Shown here in pieces: positions 52,333 to 61,765 of a stretch of DNA of 64,000 nt. The stretch covers positions 1-64,000 of the forward strand of contig JBNLBS010000018.1 of NCBI GenBank assembly GCA_050303415.1, read 5' to 3'. A program made the position numbers and the translations under genes. Numbering within the stretch: position 1 is the stretch's first letter; every line of letters starts with the position of its first letter. This DNA is from JBNLBS01 sp050303415 (GTDB taxonomy: Bacteria > Pseudomonadota > Gammaproteobacteria > Methylococcales > Methylomonadaceae). The notes beneath the pieces were generated by a model, which was given only the letters and a program-made list of their open reading frames with translations, had not been told where the DNA came from and searched no databases.

Positions 52333-54591
52333 TTATTTCTTTAGCGCTTTTGCAAAAGCATTGGCCATTGAGCCTTGTGGCTGTTTGGCCGGCTTTTGGG
52401 TTTTGCCGCGAGCAGGCTTAACTTTGCTGACAGCATCATCCTGTTTCATGGTTAATGAAATACGCTTTCTGGCAACATCCACTTCCAATACTTTAACCTT
52501 GACCATATCGCCGGTTTTAACTGCATCACGCGGGTCTTTAATAAAAGAGTCGGACAGGTGGGAAATGTGTACCAAGCCATCCTGATGTACGCCTATATCA
52601 ATAAATGCGCCGAAATTGGCAACATTGGTGACCACTCCTTCAAGTTTCATGCCCGGCGTCAGGTCGGTAATTTTTTCCACCCCTTCTTTAAAGCTGACGC
52701 TTTTAAATTCAGGGCGTGGATCCCGGCCGGGTTTTTCAAGTTCCTGTAAAATATCGGTTACGGTCGGCAAGCCAAATTGCTCATTAGTAAAATTTGCCGG
52801 GTTTAATTGCCGCAAAATCGGATTATTAATCAGTTTGCCAATTGGTTCACCGGTTTCTTTAATAATGGCTTCAACCACGGGATAAGCTTCCGGGTGAACG
52901 GCTGAGGAATCCAACGGATTATCGCCGTTAACAATACGTAAAAAACCGGCCGCCTGCTGATAAGCCTTATCTCCAAGGCGCGGGACTTTTTTTAGTTGGG
53001 CTCGATTATGGAAAGGCCCGTTTTCATCACGATAATTAACAATGTTTTGCCCAACACTGTCGGACAAACCGGAGACTTGTTTTAGTAATGATACCGATGC
53101 CGTGTTTACATCAACCCCGACAGCATTGACACAGTCTTCGACAACGGCATCCAGCATCCTGGCCAATTGGCTTTGGTTGACATCATGCTGGTATTGGCCG
53201 ACGCCGATAGACCTGGGTTCAATCTTGACGAGTTCTGCCAAGGGGTCCTGCAAGCGTCTGGCAATGGATACAGCACCCCTTAGAGAAACATCCAGTTGTG
53301 GAAATTCTTTAGCCGCCAGTGCGGAGGCGGAATAAACCGATGCTCCCGCCTCGGAAACCATGATTTTGTTAAATTTAAGCTCTGTATGTTGCTTCATTAA
53401 GTCGGCAACCAGTTGATCGGTTTCCCTGGAACCCGTGCCGTTACCAATACTGACTAGATTAACCTGGTGCTGTTGAATCATTTTGGCCAGTGTATCGATA
53501 GACTCATTCCACTGATTGCGTGGCGCATGGGGATAAATGGTCTCAGTTGCCAGCAATTTTCCGGTACCATCAACTACTGCAACTTTTACCCCGGTGCGGA
53601 TACCGGGATCCAGTCCCATGGTGGCTTTGGCTCCCGCTGGGGCGGCCAGTAACAAGTCTCGCAGGTTGCTGGCGAAGACTCTAATCGCTTCAAGTTCTGC
53701 GGCCTCTTTAAGACGCAGTTTCAAATCAAGGTCTATACGGGTGAACAGTTTGACTTTCCACGCGAATTTGGCAGTTAAAGCCAGCCAAGCATCAGCAGGT
53801 TTGTTGGTGTCGGTAACATTTAAATGTTTTGCTACTCTTTGTTCATAGTGTTGATGCGCGATGTCTTCATCACTGTCCGGTTTTAGCGTTAGACTTAACA
53901 GATCTTCATTGCGACCACGAAATAATGCTAATGCACGATGTGAGGGAATCTTTTTAATAGCTTCCTGATAATCAAAATAATCTTTAAATTTGACCGCTTC
54001 CTGTTCTTTATCTTTCACTACAGTCGCGTGAATAATGCCTTTATCCCAGATATGTTCACGCAGTTCAGCCAGTAATTCGGCATCTTCGGAAACTCTTTCC
54101 ATAATGATTTGTCTGGCTCCATCCAGTGCCGCTTTCGTATCGGCAATACCTTTGTCGGCATCTATATAATCTTCTGCGGCCTGCTCGGGAATAAGTTCAC
54201 GATTGTTCAGCAGGGCATCGGCTAACGGTTCTAGGCCTGCTTCGCGCGCCTGTTGTGCTTTGGTGCGGCGCTTGGGTTTGTAAGGTAGATAAAGATCTTC
54301 AAGCAGCGTTTTGCTGTCGGCAGCATTGATCGCCTGTTCCAGGTCCGGCGTGAGTTTGCCCTGGCTGTTGATGCTGTCCAGAATGCTGGCACGACGGTCA
54401 TTTAGTTCACGCAGGTAAATCAGTCGTTCTTCCAGTGTGCGCAACTGAGTGTCATCTAGAGCGCCAGTCGCTTCTTTTCGGTAACGGGCAATAAACGGAA
54501 CAGTCGCACCTTCGTCAAGTAGAGTTACTGCTGCGCTGACTTGTTTGGGGTTGACCGAGAGTTCTTTTGCAATGCGTTGGATAACGTCCAT
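52333..54591 (-). CDS. tex: Tex family RNA-binding transcription accessory protein
   Basis: A 752-residue cytosolic nucleic-acid-binding protein. The N-terminal helical domain (RYRKEATGALDDTQL) is followed by a YqgF-like RNase H fold (GLDPGIRTGVKVAVVD), helix-hairpin-helix motifs (VNTASVSLLKQVSGLSDSVG, KVPRLGDKAYQQAAGFLRI) and a C-terminal S1 domain (VTNVANFGAFIDIGVHQDGL). It ends in a Lys/Pro-rich tail. Length and order are standard. Confidence 0.96.
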   Translation of the reverse strand: MDVIQRIAKELSVNPKQVSAAVTLLDEGATVPFIARYRKEATGALDDTQLRTLEERLIYLRELNDRRASILDSINSQGKLTPDLEQAINAADSKTLLEDLYLPYKPKRRTKAQQAREAGLEPLADALLNNRELIPEQAAEDYIDADKGIADTKAALDGARQIIMERVSEDAELLAELREHIWDKGIIHATVVKDKEQEAVKFKDYFDYQEAIKKIPSHRALALFRGRNEDLLSLTLKPDSDEDIAHQHYEQRVAKHLNVTDTNKPADAWLALTAKFAWKVKLFTRIDLDLKLRLKEAAELEAIRVFASNLRDLLLAAPAGAKATMGLDPGIRTGVKVAVVDGTGKLLATETIYPHAPRNQWNESIDTLAKMIQQHQVNLVSIGNGTGSRETDQLVADLMKQHTELKFNKIMVSEAGASVYSASALAAKEFPQLDVSLRGAVSIARRLQDPLAELVKIEPRSIGVGQYQHDVNQSQLARMLDAVVEDCVNAVGVDVNTASVSLLKQVSGLSDSVGQNIVNYRDENGPFHNRAQLKKVPRLGDKAYQQAAGFLRIVNGDNPLDSSAVHPEAYPVVEAIIKETGEPIGKLINNPILRQLNPANFTNEQFGLPTVTDILQELEKPGRDPRPEFKSVSFKEGVEKITDLTPGMKLEGVVTNVANFGAFIDIGVHQDGLVHISHLSDSFIKDPRDAVKTGDMVKVKVLEVDVARKRISLTMKQDDAVSKVKPARGKTQKPAKQPQGSMANAFAKALKK

Positions 54592-54825
54592 AGTCCTTTA
54601 TTCTCAATAAAAAATCTGCAAAGTATAGCAATACGATAGACTAAAAAATACCAATTGTAATTGATCTTTATCTTAATTATTTGAATTCAATAATTTTGAT
54701 ACAGTGCAAGAGCTTATATTTCAAAGAAATATTTTTTAGTCTTAAATTGTTGGAGAGTAAGTTGATGAATAAATAAGTTGGATTGTTTAGACGTGTTAGA
54801 AATTCTGTGTCATTTTATTAAAATG
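54592..54825. other. AT-rich intergenic sequence
   Basis: Nothing recognised. It contains the tex promoter and the end of a decayed GTPase gene to its right. Confidence 0.35.
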
Positions 54826-55125
54826 TTATTTAAGAGGAATGATACATTTTAATAAAAGATCGGCCATGAATTCAAAGCGCCTTTGTCCGGGGGAGCCGTA
54901 TAAATGAATCTTAATTCCTTCGATGTTAACAATTCCATATTCCATCGTAACGGTTGTTGATTCTTTTCGGTGTAATGCATTTTTCCGAAGTTTTAGCCTC
55001 GGTACCGATTACAGGGGGGGCGCTGAGTACATTTATGGATGCTGTTTTTCCAGAGCCAACATTACCAACTACAACAATTTTTAATTCATTAGCCCTTGTC
55101 TTTTTTGTTGTTTTTTTTGTGACAT
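54826..55125 (-). pseudogene. Decayed small GTPase (MglA/CvnD-like), frameshifted and truncated
   Basis: The minus strand encodes ELKIVVVGNVGSGKTASINV with an intact P-loop, then, after a shift of one base, ESTTVTMEYGIV and IHLYGSPGQRRFEFMADLLL. It ends at a stop 10 residues later (IIPLK). The shift lies in a run of five A near 54980; removing one A restores alignment with the intact GTPase at 57331. A second shift seems needed in the A-rich N-terminal part to reach the ATG at 55125. The GTP-binding C-terminal half is missing, so the gene is dead, and it is a diverged paralogue of the GTPase 2.5 kb away. Confidence 0.75.
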
Positions 55126-55375
55126 TAAAATGGTTTTAAATGTGCTTTTTAGAATTTGGGAGAAACGTATTTGTTCTCATGACAAATTCGGAACGGCAAA
55201 TAAAAGTAAATTTGGTCTCTAAGAACTAACCCTCTGCCTCAGGTATGGAATCTTATACATTTGGTTTGTTGAAAATGTAGTTGAGCCATTTTTTTAAGCT
55301 ATAATCAAAAATTTATGTGTGACTATCAAGTTTTTCACGGATGATTAACTTTGAATTAAGGTCGTTTAAACCAAA

Positions 55376-56110
55376 ATGAAAAGCGAATTAAAAGTAGACA
55401 AAATGTTAAAAAGTTATCCAATTTTCGTTGAGGACAATGTCCCTGATGAAAAAAATGATAGTTTTTCAGTCGAAGAAATGTTTTGGTTGACTGATAAAAA
55501 TTCCCAAGAGCACTTATATCATCAAATTACCTGTGAAGTTTTAAGCAAACCCAAGCAATTAACTTCACATGTAAAGAGAATATTTTTAACCCGCAATAAC
55601 AAAGATTCTGATCGATTATATGCTGCATTAGTCGATTTGTTGTGGGTTTTGAATGGTGGAGGTAAAGAGCTCAGTAAAAGAATGATTTCGATTGGGCGGC
55701 CTTTTTTAACAGAACAACAAATGAATTTGTTGGTTGAATATTTATCACATGAAGATCATTCGTTATTGACCGGAAATAAGTTTTCTGTTCATACAGACGG
55801 TGTTATTGGAACTCGTTGTCTGTTGAGTAAGGAAACTAATAACACAACAGAACATGACCCACTTAAATTGGCAAATGATTATATTGAATTTAGTCAGCTT
55901 GACGAGGCGATAGATGTTTTGGAAAAGGGCATATTGTTAGAGCCGGAAAGACAAGAATTGCAAAATCAGCTTTTAGAGCTTTATAAAGTAACCCGGAATG
56001 ATAAAGCTTTTTCTAGAATGTATGATGCTTTAATTGAAAAACAATTTGACTTATCAGCGGAATGGCAGGAATTAGCCGCCTTTTTTTCTGGAAAAAACAA
56101 TGAGAGGTAA
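55376..56110 (+). CDS. TPR/FimV-like protein, first gene of GTPase operon
   Basis: A 244-residue cytosolic protein of no known family. The C-terminal 80 residues have TPR- or FimV-C-terminus-like helices (LANDYIEFSQLDEAIDVLEK, LEPERQELQNQLLELYKVT). The middle part (DRLYAALVDLLWVLNGGGKE) is helical and charged. Such domains are polar scaffolds in pilus and cell-pole systems. It overlaps the next gene by 11 bases. Confidence 0.75.
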   Translation: MKSELKVDKMLKSYPIFVEDNVPDEKNDSFSVEEMFWLTDKNSQEHLYHQITCEVLSKPKQLTSHVKRIFLTRNNKDSDRLYAALVDLLWVLNGGGKELSKRMISIGRPFLTEQQMNLLVEYLSHEDHSLLTGNKFSVHTDGVIGTRCLLSKETNNTTEHDPLKLANDYIEFSQLDEAIDVLEKGILLEPERQELQNQLLELYKVTRNDKAFSRMYDALIEKQFDLSAEWQELAAFFSGKNNER

Positions 56111-57317
56111 AAATGAGAAACCAATACGGGTTGCCTTATACGGGATGGATGGGCGTACACTTAAGACTATGGTTATGTACCTTCAAGGCCCGTGTAGAGG
56201 AATTGCTGTTGTAGTTGATGAGTTAGATGCTGAAGTCGATGTTATTGATGCCGATTTTACTAATGTCAATGATTTGGTGGCAGAAAGGCAATCAAAAGCC
56301 CCCAATAGACCTATTTTAATTCTTTCATTAAAAGAGTTATCGATAGAAGGAACGATTTTTGTTAAAAAGCCTGTCCAAGCGACAGCTCTGGTTGCCGGGC
56401 TTAAAGAAGCCAGTGCATTAAAATTAAAGAGTGAATTGACAAAAAAAACTCAGATGCCAGAGAAAAAAGCTTCGGTACCGATGCCGGATGCATCAATATC
56501 GCAAGTTGCAAAAAAAGAACCGGATATTAAACAAAAACTTGAAGTAAAAAAAAATATCGATAACGAAGAGATCAAGAAAACATCCAAGCATCAAGCTGCA
56601 AAGCATATTAATGAAAGAGGCTTTTCTATTTATATAGGAAATGATGCCAGGATTGATTTTTCTGACCGCGCCCAGGTATTAAATGCCTCTTTTAACCCCC
56701 AAAATTATTTTCTTGGTTATGTGCAATCAGCATTTAAAGTAGCTAGAGAAAAAGCCCGTATTGTACAGCTCAACTCAAGTTGGGAACCAATCATTATATT
56801 TCCGCATAGTCATGATGTCTGGTTGGATGCAGACGATAAACAATTGCGAGTTTTAGCCGGTTTTACCATTAAAAATTCCAGTAATGGGATAAGCTTGAGT
56901 TCTGTGAGTCCGAATTTTAGCGCCGGTGTTAAGAATAAAATGGATAATTTTTATGATATGGATGCGTTTTTATGGAAATTGGCAATCTGGACATCAAAAG
57001 GTAGATATCCGAATTCATTAGATATTAACCGGCCGGTATATCTTAAGCGGTGGCCAAATTTTACGCGGTTGGTCATTACTCCTCATGCTTTAAGAATTGC
57101 AGCTTTATTAATTATAGGTCCGAGAACATTAACCAATATTGCCGATTCTTTAAAAATCAGCCCGCAGTATGTGTTTGTTTTTATAAGTGCTGCATATACA
57201 TTGGGCTTAGTTGGTCAAGCGGAAAGAGAGGTTGATCAAATAGTCGCGCCCCCAGAAGTTAAAGCAACAAAATCTAAAGGGCTCTTTAGCAAGATACTGG
57301 GTAAGTTGCGAGCATAA
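56100..57317 (+). CDS. Receiver-like and winged-helix protein of GTPase operon
   Basis: A 405-residue protein of no known family. The N-terminal 115 residues resemble a degenerate receiver fold (RVALYGMDGRTLKTMVMYL, VDVIDADF, RPILILSL, FVKKPV with a Lys-Pro as in receivers). A Lys/Glu/Pro-rich linker (about 115-175) follows. The C-terminal part ends in a winged-helix-like segment (LLIIGPRTLTNIADSLKISP, YVFVFISAAYTLGLVGQ) and a basic tail. The last segment resembles the winged-helix DUF742 proteins that accompany GTPases in actinobacterial conservons. Confidence 0.72.
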   Translation: MRGKNEKPIRVALYGMDGRTLKTMVMYLQGPCRGIAVVVDELDAEVDVIDADFTNVNDLVAERQSKAPNRPILILSLKELSIEGTIFVKKPVQATALVAGLKEASALKLKSELTKKTQMPEKKASVPMPDASISQVAKKEPDIKQKLEVKKNIDNEEIKKTSKHQAAKHINERGFSIYIGNDARIDFSDRAQVLNASFNPQNYFLGYVQSAFKVAREKARIVQLNSSWEPIIIFPHSHDVWLDADDKQLRVLAGFTIKNSSNGISLSSVSPNFSAGVKNKMDNFYDMDAFLWKLAIWTSKGRYPNSLDINRPVYLKRWPNFTRLVITPHALRIAALLIIGPRTLTNIADSLKISPQYVFVFISAAYTLGLVGQAEREVDQIVAPPEVKATKSKGLFSKILGKLRA

Positions 57318-57330
57318 TTAGAGAGAACAT

Positions 57331-57870
57331 ATGAGTCAGTATAAAATAATTTTTACCGGTCCAGTCGGAGCAGGGAAAACAACCGCTATTCAATCAATTA
57401 GTGATGTACCGACGGTTAAAACTGATGCTTCGGCTAGTGATATGACAAAGACAAGAAAGTCATCAACTACGGTAGCAATGGATTATGGAGTAATGAAATT
57501 GGATGATGGAGAGAAAATTCATTTATATGGAACACCAGGGCAGGAACGTTTTGATTTTATGTGGGACATTTTAACAACTGGAGGGATCGGGCTTGTTTTA
57601 TTGTTGGATAACACTCGGGCCGACCCCTTTCAGGATATGAAGTTTTTTTTGGATTCTTTTTCCGGGTTTATTTCTGGTACCGGGCTTGTGATAGGTGTTA
57701 CTCAAATGGATTTGAGCAATAAACCAACCATTGATGATTATCATAAACAGCTTCAGGGCTACGATTTGAAACCGGCTGTTTTTTCTGTTGACGCAAGAAC
57801 GAAGAGTGATGTCTCGGTTTTGATTCAGGCTTTATTGTTTTCTCTCGACCCAGGATTAGAGGATGAATAG
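57331..57870 (+). CDS. Small GTPase of the MglA/COG2229 type
   Basis: A 179-residue Ras-like GTPase. P-loop GPVGAGKTTA, switch I region KSSTTVAMDYG, switch II LYGTPGQERFDFMW with the catalytic-type Gln, and the base-recognition motif TQMDLS in place of NKxD. It lacks membrane segments. Relatives act with roadblock/LC7 proteins as polarity switches (MglA/MglB) or in conservons (CvnD). Two roadblock-like genes follow immediately. Confidence 0.9.
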   Translation: MSQYKIIFTGPVGAGKTTAIQSISDVPTVKTDASASDMTKTRKSSTTVAMDYGVMKLDDGEKIHLYGTPGQERFDFMWDILTTGGIGLVLLLDNTRADPFQDMKFFLDSFSGFISGTGLVIGVTQMDLSNKPTIDDYHKQLQGYDLKPAVFSVDARTKSDVSVLIQALLFSLDPGLEDE

Positions 57871-57873
57871 GAT

Positions 57874-58509
57874 ATGGGTAAATATACATTAGTTGATGGA
57901 TTGTTTCTCTATCCAACACCTGTTGGTTCTTACTACGCTGTTTCTTCACTTGAAGAGGATAAATCAAGAAAGTTTCTAAAACGGTTGTTCCTCGAGGCAG
58001 AAACTCCGAGATTAAATATTGAATCATTAAAGAACTTAACAGGTGAACAAGAAGCTGAAAAAGCCCTTGAATTACTTCATCACTGTCAGAAAATTGGTTG
58101 GGTTCAAGGCGTTAAAGATCAAATAGAACCCCCTGAAGGGCCGCTTGATAAAATTTTACCACCGTTATTGGCTAATATCTCCGAAACTTCTAAGGTTTTA
58201 CTGGCTGATGACCAGGGGTTTTATTTGGCCTGTAGTGGTTTTCCTCATGAAGTAGCTGAAGAATTATCTGCCTTAAGTGCTGAAATTGATAATATTCATC
58301 AGAAAAGATCGGGATTATTAAAAAATAATTTAGGGTTGGGCAGTCAGGCTTGGTCGATTGTTGATGCATTTGGCTGTAGTCAGATTGGTTTTTGGCCGCT
58401 TTATGTTGGAGGAATCCGTTTTGTGGTTGTGATTGCAGGTATTCCTCATTTTAACCAACCGGATTTTGTGACATTAATCTGGGCTCTATGTAAACGTTAT
58501 GCTAAGTGA
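57874..58509 (+). CDS. Roadblock-like partner protein, unknown family
   Basis: A 211-residue protein starting 3 bases after the GTPase stop. The N-terminal part is helical (ESLKNLTGEQEAEKALELLH). The C-terminal 120 residues look like a roadblock/longin alpha-beta fold (KVLLADDQGFYLACSGFPHE, AEELSALSAEI, QIGFWPLYVGGIRFVVVIAG). It probably binds the GTPase. The assignment rests on pattern only. Confidence 0.65.
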   Translation: MGKYTLVDGLFLYPTPVGSYYAVSSLEEDKSRKFLKRLFLEAETPRLNIESLKNLTGEQEAEKALELLHHCQKIGWVQGVKDQIEPPEGPLDKILPPLLANISETSKVLLADDQGFYLACSGFPHEVAEELSALSAEIDNIHQKRSGLLKNNLGLGSQAWSIVDAFGCSQIGFWPLYVGGIRFVVVIAGIPHFNQPDFVTLIWALCKRYAK

Positions 58510-58565
58510 TTTAATTACAAAAAGAATTTTGAAAAAATATTTCTGTTTTTTTACGAGGAATAAAT

Positions 58566-58886
58566 ATGATAGGCGATATGCTTACATCTGTATTAACAGA
58601 ACTAAATGGAACTTCAGGTGAAATTGAGGCATCAGGGGTTGTCTCTTCAGATGGTTTGATGATGGCATCTGTTTTACCTACGAGTCTGGATGAAGATCGT
58701 GTGGGTGCCATGAGTGCAGCAATGCTATCACTGGGTGATAGAACGGCGCAAGAATTAAACAGAGGCGAGCTTGAGCAGGTGCTTATAAAGGACGATCTAG
58801 GCTATGTGTTAATGACATATGCGGGTGATGAAGCCGTCTTGACAATAGTTGCAAAGCCGAATGCCAGACTAGGCTTGATTTTTTAG
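58566..58886 (+). CDS. Roadblock/LC7 domain protein (MglB/CvnB-like)
   Basis: A 106-residue single-domain roadblock protein: GEIEASGVVSSDGLMMASVL, then the helix MSAAMLSLGDRTAQEL, then the strands GYVLMTYAGDEAVLTIVAK. The family acts as homodimeric partners or GTPase-activating factors of small bacterial GTPases. It is the last gene of the five-gene operon. A GAGGAA ribosome site precedes the ATG. Confidence 0.9.
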   Translation: MIGDMLTSVLTELNGTSGEIEASGVVSSDGLMMASVLPTSLDEDRVGAMSAAMLSLGDRTAQELNRGELEQVLIKDDLGYVLMTYAGDEAVLTIVAKPNARLGLIF

Positions 58887-59380
58887 ATGTTAAAAGAGCC
58901 GCAGAAAGTATTGCAGAGCTGATATAGACCTCTTTTGAATTTGTGGGTAATTTTTGATTAGTGATAGGAAGGGGAGATATCTAGGGAGAATAAATAAGTT
59001 ACCCTTGATTCAAATATTGAGAAGGGTTTTATTATACTGGGATTGAAATACCTTCCCCAGATAGCTCGCTGATTCAATCAACACCCCTCAAGCTGAGCTT
59101 AATACCCATCTCAATCATTTATTGATATGTAAGGTTTTTCCAAAGCTAAGTTAATAGTAGCATCGTATCGTTTTTAGAAACCCGGGTATGCCATCAGTGG
59201 CTTTTCAACATTTATGGGATTCAGTAAATTGAGGAGAAAAATGGTTGGGATTGTTAGGATATAGCAACCGTTATTTTAAAGGAAGGAGGTAAGTAATAAA
59301 TGTATACGAAGGAAGCCTTCTCGAAAAATATTTGATAAATGCCCAAACTTTATCCAATAATGATCTGATTATGGAATTAA
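58887..59380. other. Intergenic, no gene seen
   Basis: About 490 bases of AT-rich sequence after the GTPase operon. Short frames with ribosome-like sites (around 59240 and 59300) end within 20 codons. It may include eroded N-terminal sequence of the PhnD-like pseudogene to the right. Confidence 0.4.
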
Positions 59381-60130
59381 TTAATACCCTTTAAGTTTAC
59401 TGTTAGTCCCGCTTTTACGCCAGATCATTTATCCGGTTGGTATATTTTAAATATTTGGTTACAAAAACACACCGGAGCTTGAATGCACATGGAAATGTAT
59501 AGTGATTTTCAAAGTTATTGGGCAGGCCTGGAAAATGATGAAATTGATTTGGTTTATGCCAATCCTTATGCTGCTTCAATGTTGGTCCGTGATAAAGGGT
59601 TCTTACCTTTAGTAAAAGCTGACGGAATATCGGATGAGACAGTAGTGGCAGTCAGTGCCAAAAGTTCAATAGAAAAAATTGGGCAATTGCAATCCGGGGC
59701 TAAAATTGTCAGCGCCATTTCCCCCGGGGTACATATGATGGGAATAAGCATGCTGGAGCCAGCTGATTTAAATGAAGAAAACACCGAAGTTCTAATTGAA
59801 TATAACTTTATTTTAGTCGCAAAACAGTTGTTGAATGGTAATAGTGATGTTGGTATTTTTCTGGCGGAAGCATATGATGATTTTTCACGTGTACTTAAAA
59901 AGCAGCTTAAGGTTCTGGTAAGAAGCAAGATAGATGGCGTGCATCATTCGTTAATGATTGGTCCTAAGTCAATAGATAAAAGAGAAGCATTCAGAAATGT
60001 ACTACTGGAAATGAACGCTGATGAAAAGGGCCAGGATGTTTTATCAAGTTTAGGATTTCTCAAATGGTCAACAGTTGACGATGAAGTAATGGAGTTTATG
60101 ATTGATTTAATGGATACTCTAACAATGTAG
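59381..60130 (+). pseudogene. PhnD-like ABC substrate-binding protein, interrupted by TGA
   Basis: One frame encodes LIPFKFTVSPAFTPDHLSGW, YILNIWLQKHTGA, then a TGA at 59480-59482. It continues MHMEMYSDFQSYWAGLENDE and IDLVYANPYAASMLVRDKGF through to a normal-looking end. This is the pattern of periplasmic phosphonate/phosphate-binding (PhnD-like) proteins, with matching segments on both sides of the stop. The signal peptide and first strands are missing; the frame is closed by TAA at 59378. It is probably a dead gene, although the 215-residue part after the stop could still be translated from the ATG at 59483. No transporter genes are adjacent. Confidence 0.7.
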
Positions 60131-60496
60131 TCCTGTTGTAGATTTGGTGATTTTTGTTTAATCTTAAGCGTTTAAATTAAAAATCAACTTTATTGTATTG
60201 TTGATCAAATGCTCTGGCTAAATCAATTCAGCTAAAAAAGTTGATTTATAAAATTCTTTGATAGTCTAATCTTCACTGGTCATTTCTCCCTTCAAATCAT
60301 GTTCTCTTGTTTCTTAGAAATGAATATAGTCTTGTTCATGCGGTTATTAATTTTTCAAAATTGACCAAGCTGTAATTTTTAATTAAGGGGTACCAGTTAT
60401 TAATGAGTATACTTTCAGCATTGCCCGTTTTTGAGAGCTTCAATATTTTAGTTTCAGGCCAATGAGTTTTAGAGAATTTTTGATGTTTTAAAAGAT
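60131..60496. other. Intergenic region upstream of cobB
   Basis: 366 AT-rich bases. I looked for a cobalamin riboswitch and saw no conserved B12-box-like sequence. Confidence 0.4.
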
Positions 60497-61765
60497 ATGA
60501 AATTAGCTTTATTAGCTGGTACCCATTCCGGCTGCGGTAAAACGACTATTATGCTGGCTTTGCTGCAGTATTTAAAAGTTCGTGGTATTTCTGTTTCCCC
60601 GTTTAAGGCCGGTCCGGATTTTCTTGACCCTTTATGGCATCAGGTGATCACCGGAAAGCCTTCTTATAATTTAGATACCGGGATGATTGGCTCAATTCAA
60701 TCCAGGCAGTTATTAGCCAGGCAGTCCGATAGCGAGGTGGCGCTAGTTGAAGGGGTAATGGGCTTTTTTGATGGCCGAAGTGGGGTGGGTCAACAGGGCT
60801 CCAGTGCTGATTTGGCTAGAGCTTTGCAATGTTCGGCCATTTTAGTCGTCAATGCCAAGGGGATGAGTGGTTCAATCGTACCGCTGGTCAGTGGTTTCTG
60901 CCATTATGCCGAGCAAATTGGAGTGGTGATTACCGGGGTGATTGCCAATCAGGTCGGTAGTGAATATCACGCCAAATTATTAACAGAGTTATTGCATCAA
61001 CACCGGATGCCCGCTTTATTAGCCTGGATGGAAAAAAATGCACCGGCTCTGCCGGAGCGGCATTTAGGCTTAAAACGACCGGAAGAAGTGACTGTACCCG
61101 ATTTGTTAAGCACTTTTCATGTAGACGAAAAGGCTTTGTTGGCGGCGTTGACCGAATTTTGGCCCGAACCGATGGTTGAAACGCAAAACGCGGGCTTGTT
61201 GGCCGGTAAAAACATTCTTATTGCAAAAGATTCGGCCTGTTGCTTTATTTATCAGGCCAATTTGGACTGGTTAATTCAGCAGGGGGCAAGCATACGGTAC
61301 TTTTCTCCGATTGCGGGTGACGATTTGCCGGATAATACCGATATAGTCTGGTTACCGGGGGGGTATCCCGAGCTATATGCTGAACAATTATCGGTTTCTA
61401 CCAGCTGGTTATCATTAAAGCAGTTTATAGCCACGGGACATCCGGTGCTGGCCGAATGTGGTGGCGCAATGATGCTGGGCAAGGCATTAATCGATCACCA
61501 GGGGCAATCCTGGCCTATGGCCGGTGTCCTGCCTTATGTTTCCAGAATGCGGGACAATTTAACATCATTAGGCTATCGGGAAGAAGCTTCAGGTCTTAAG
61601 GGGCATGAATTTCATCATTCACAACGCGAGCTGGATGATGGCTTAGCGCCTTGTTTTGAAGTTTCGCGTGGCGACAAAGGAATTCGATATAAAAATGTAC
61701 GGGCGTCGTATATACATTGGTATTTTGCCAGTGCGCCGGAAGTAATTACGGATTGGTGGTTATGA
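60497..61765 (+). CDS. cobB: Cobyrinate a,c-diamide synthase
   Basis: Glutamine- and ATP-dependent amidation of cobyrinate in cobalamin synthesis, 422 residues. The N-terminal P-loop-like domain is GTHSGCGKTTIMLALLQYL with FKAGPDFLDPLWH and GVMGFFDG. The C-terminal glutamine amidotransferase domain has the nucleophile Cys in LAECGGAMML and the catalytic His in GHEFHHSQ. Length and motifs are complete. Its TGA overlaps the ATG of cobO (ATGA). Confidence 0.95.
   Translation: MKLALLAGTHSGCGKTTIMLALLQYLKVRGISVSPFKAGPDFLDPLWHQVITGKPSYNLDTGMIGSIQSRQLLARQSDSEVALVEGVMGFFDGRSGVGQQGSSADLARALQCSAILVVNAKGMSGSIVPLVSGFCHYAEQIGVVITGVIANQVGSEYHAKLLTELLHQHRMPALLAWMEKNAPALPERHLGLKRPEEVTVPDLLSTFHVDEKALLAALTEFWPEPMVETQNAGLLAGKNILIAKDSACCFIYQANLDWLIQQGASIRYFSPIAGDDLPDNTDIVWLPGGYPELYAEQLSVSTSWLSLKQFIATGHPVLAECGGAMMLGKALIDHQGQSWPMAGVLPYVSRMRDNLTSLGYREEASGLKGHEFHHSQRELDDGLAPCFEVSRGDKGIRYKNVRASYIHWYFASAPEVITDWWL

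Noticed and set aside
59480..59482. TGA read as selenocysteine or other recoding in the PhnD-like frame
   Set aside because: No adjacent hairpin resembling a recoding signal, the N-terminus is missing too, and binding proteins of this family need no selenocysteine.
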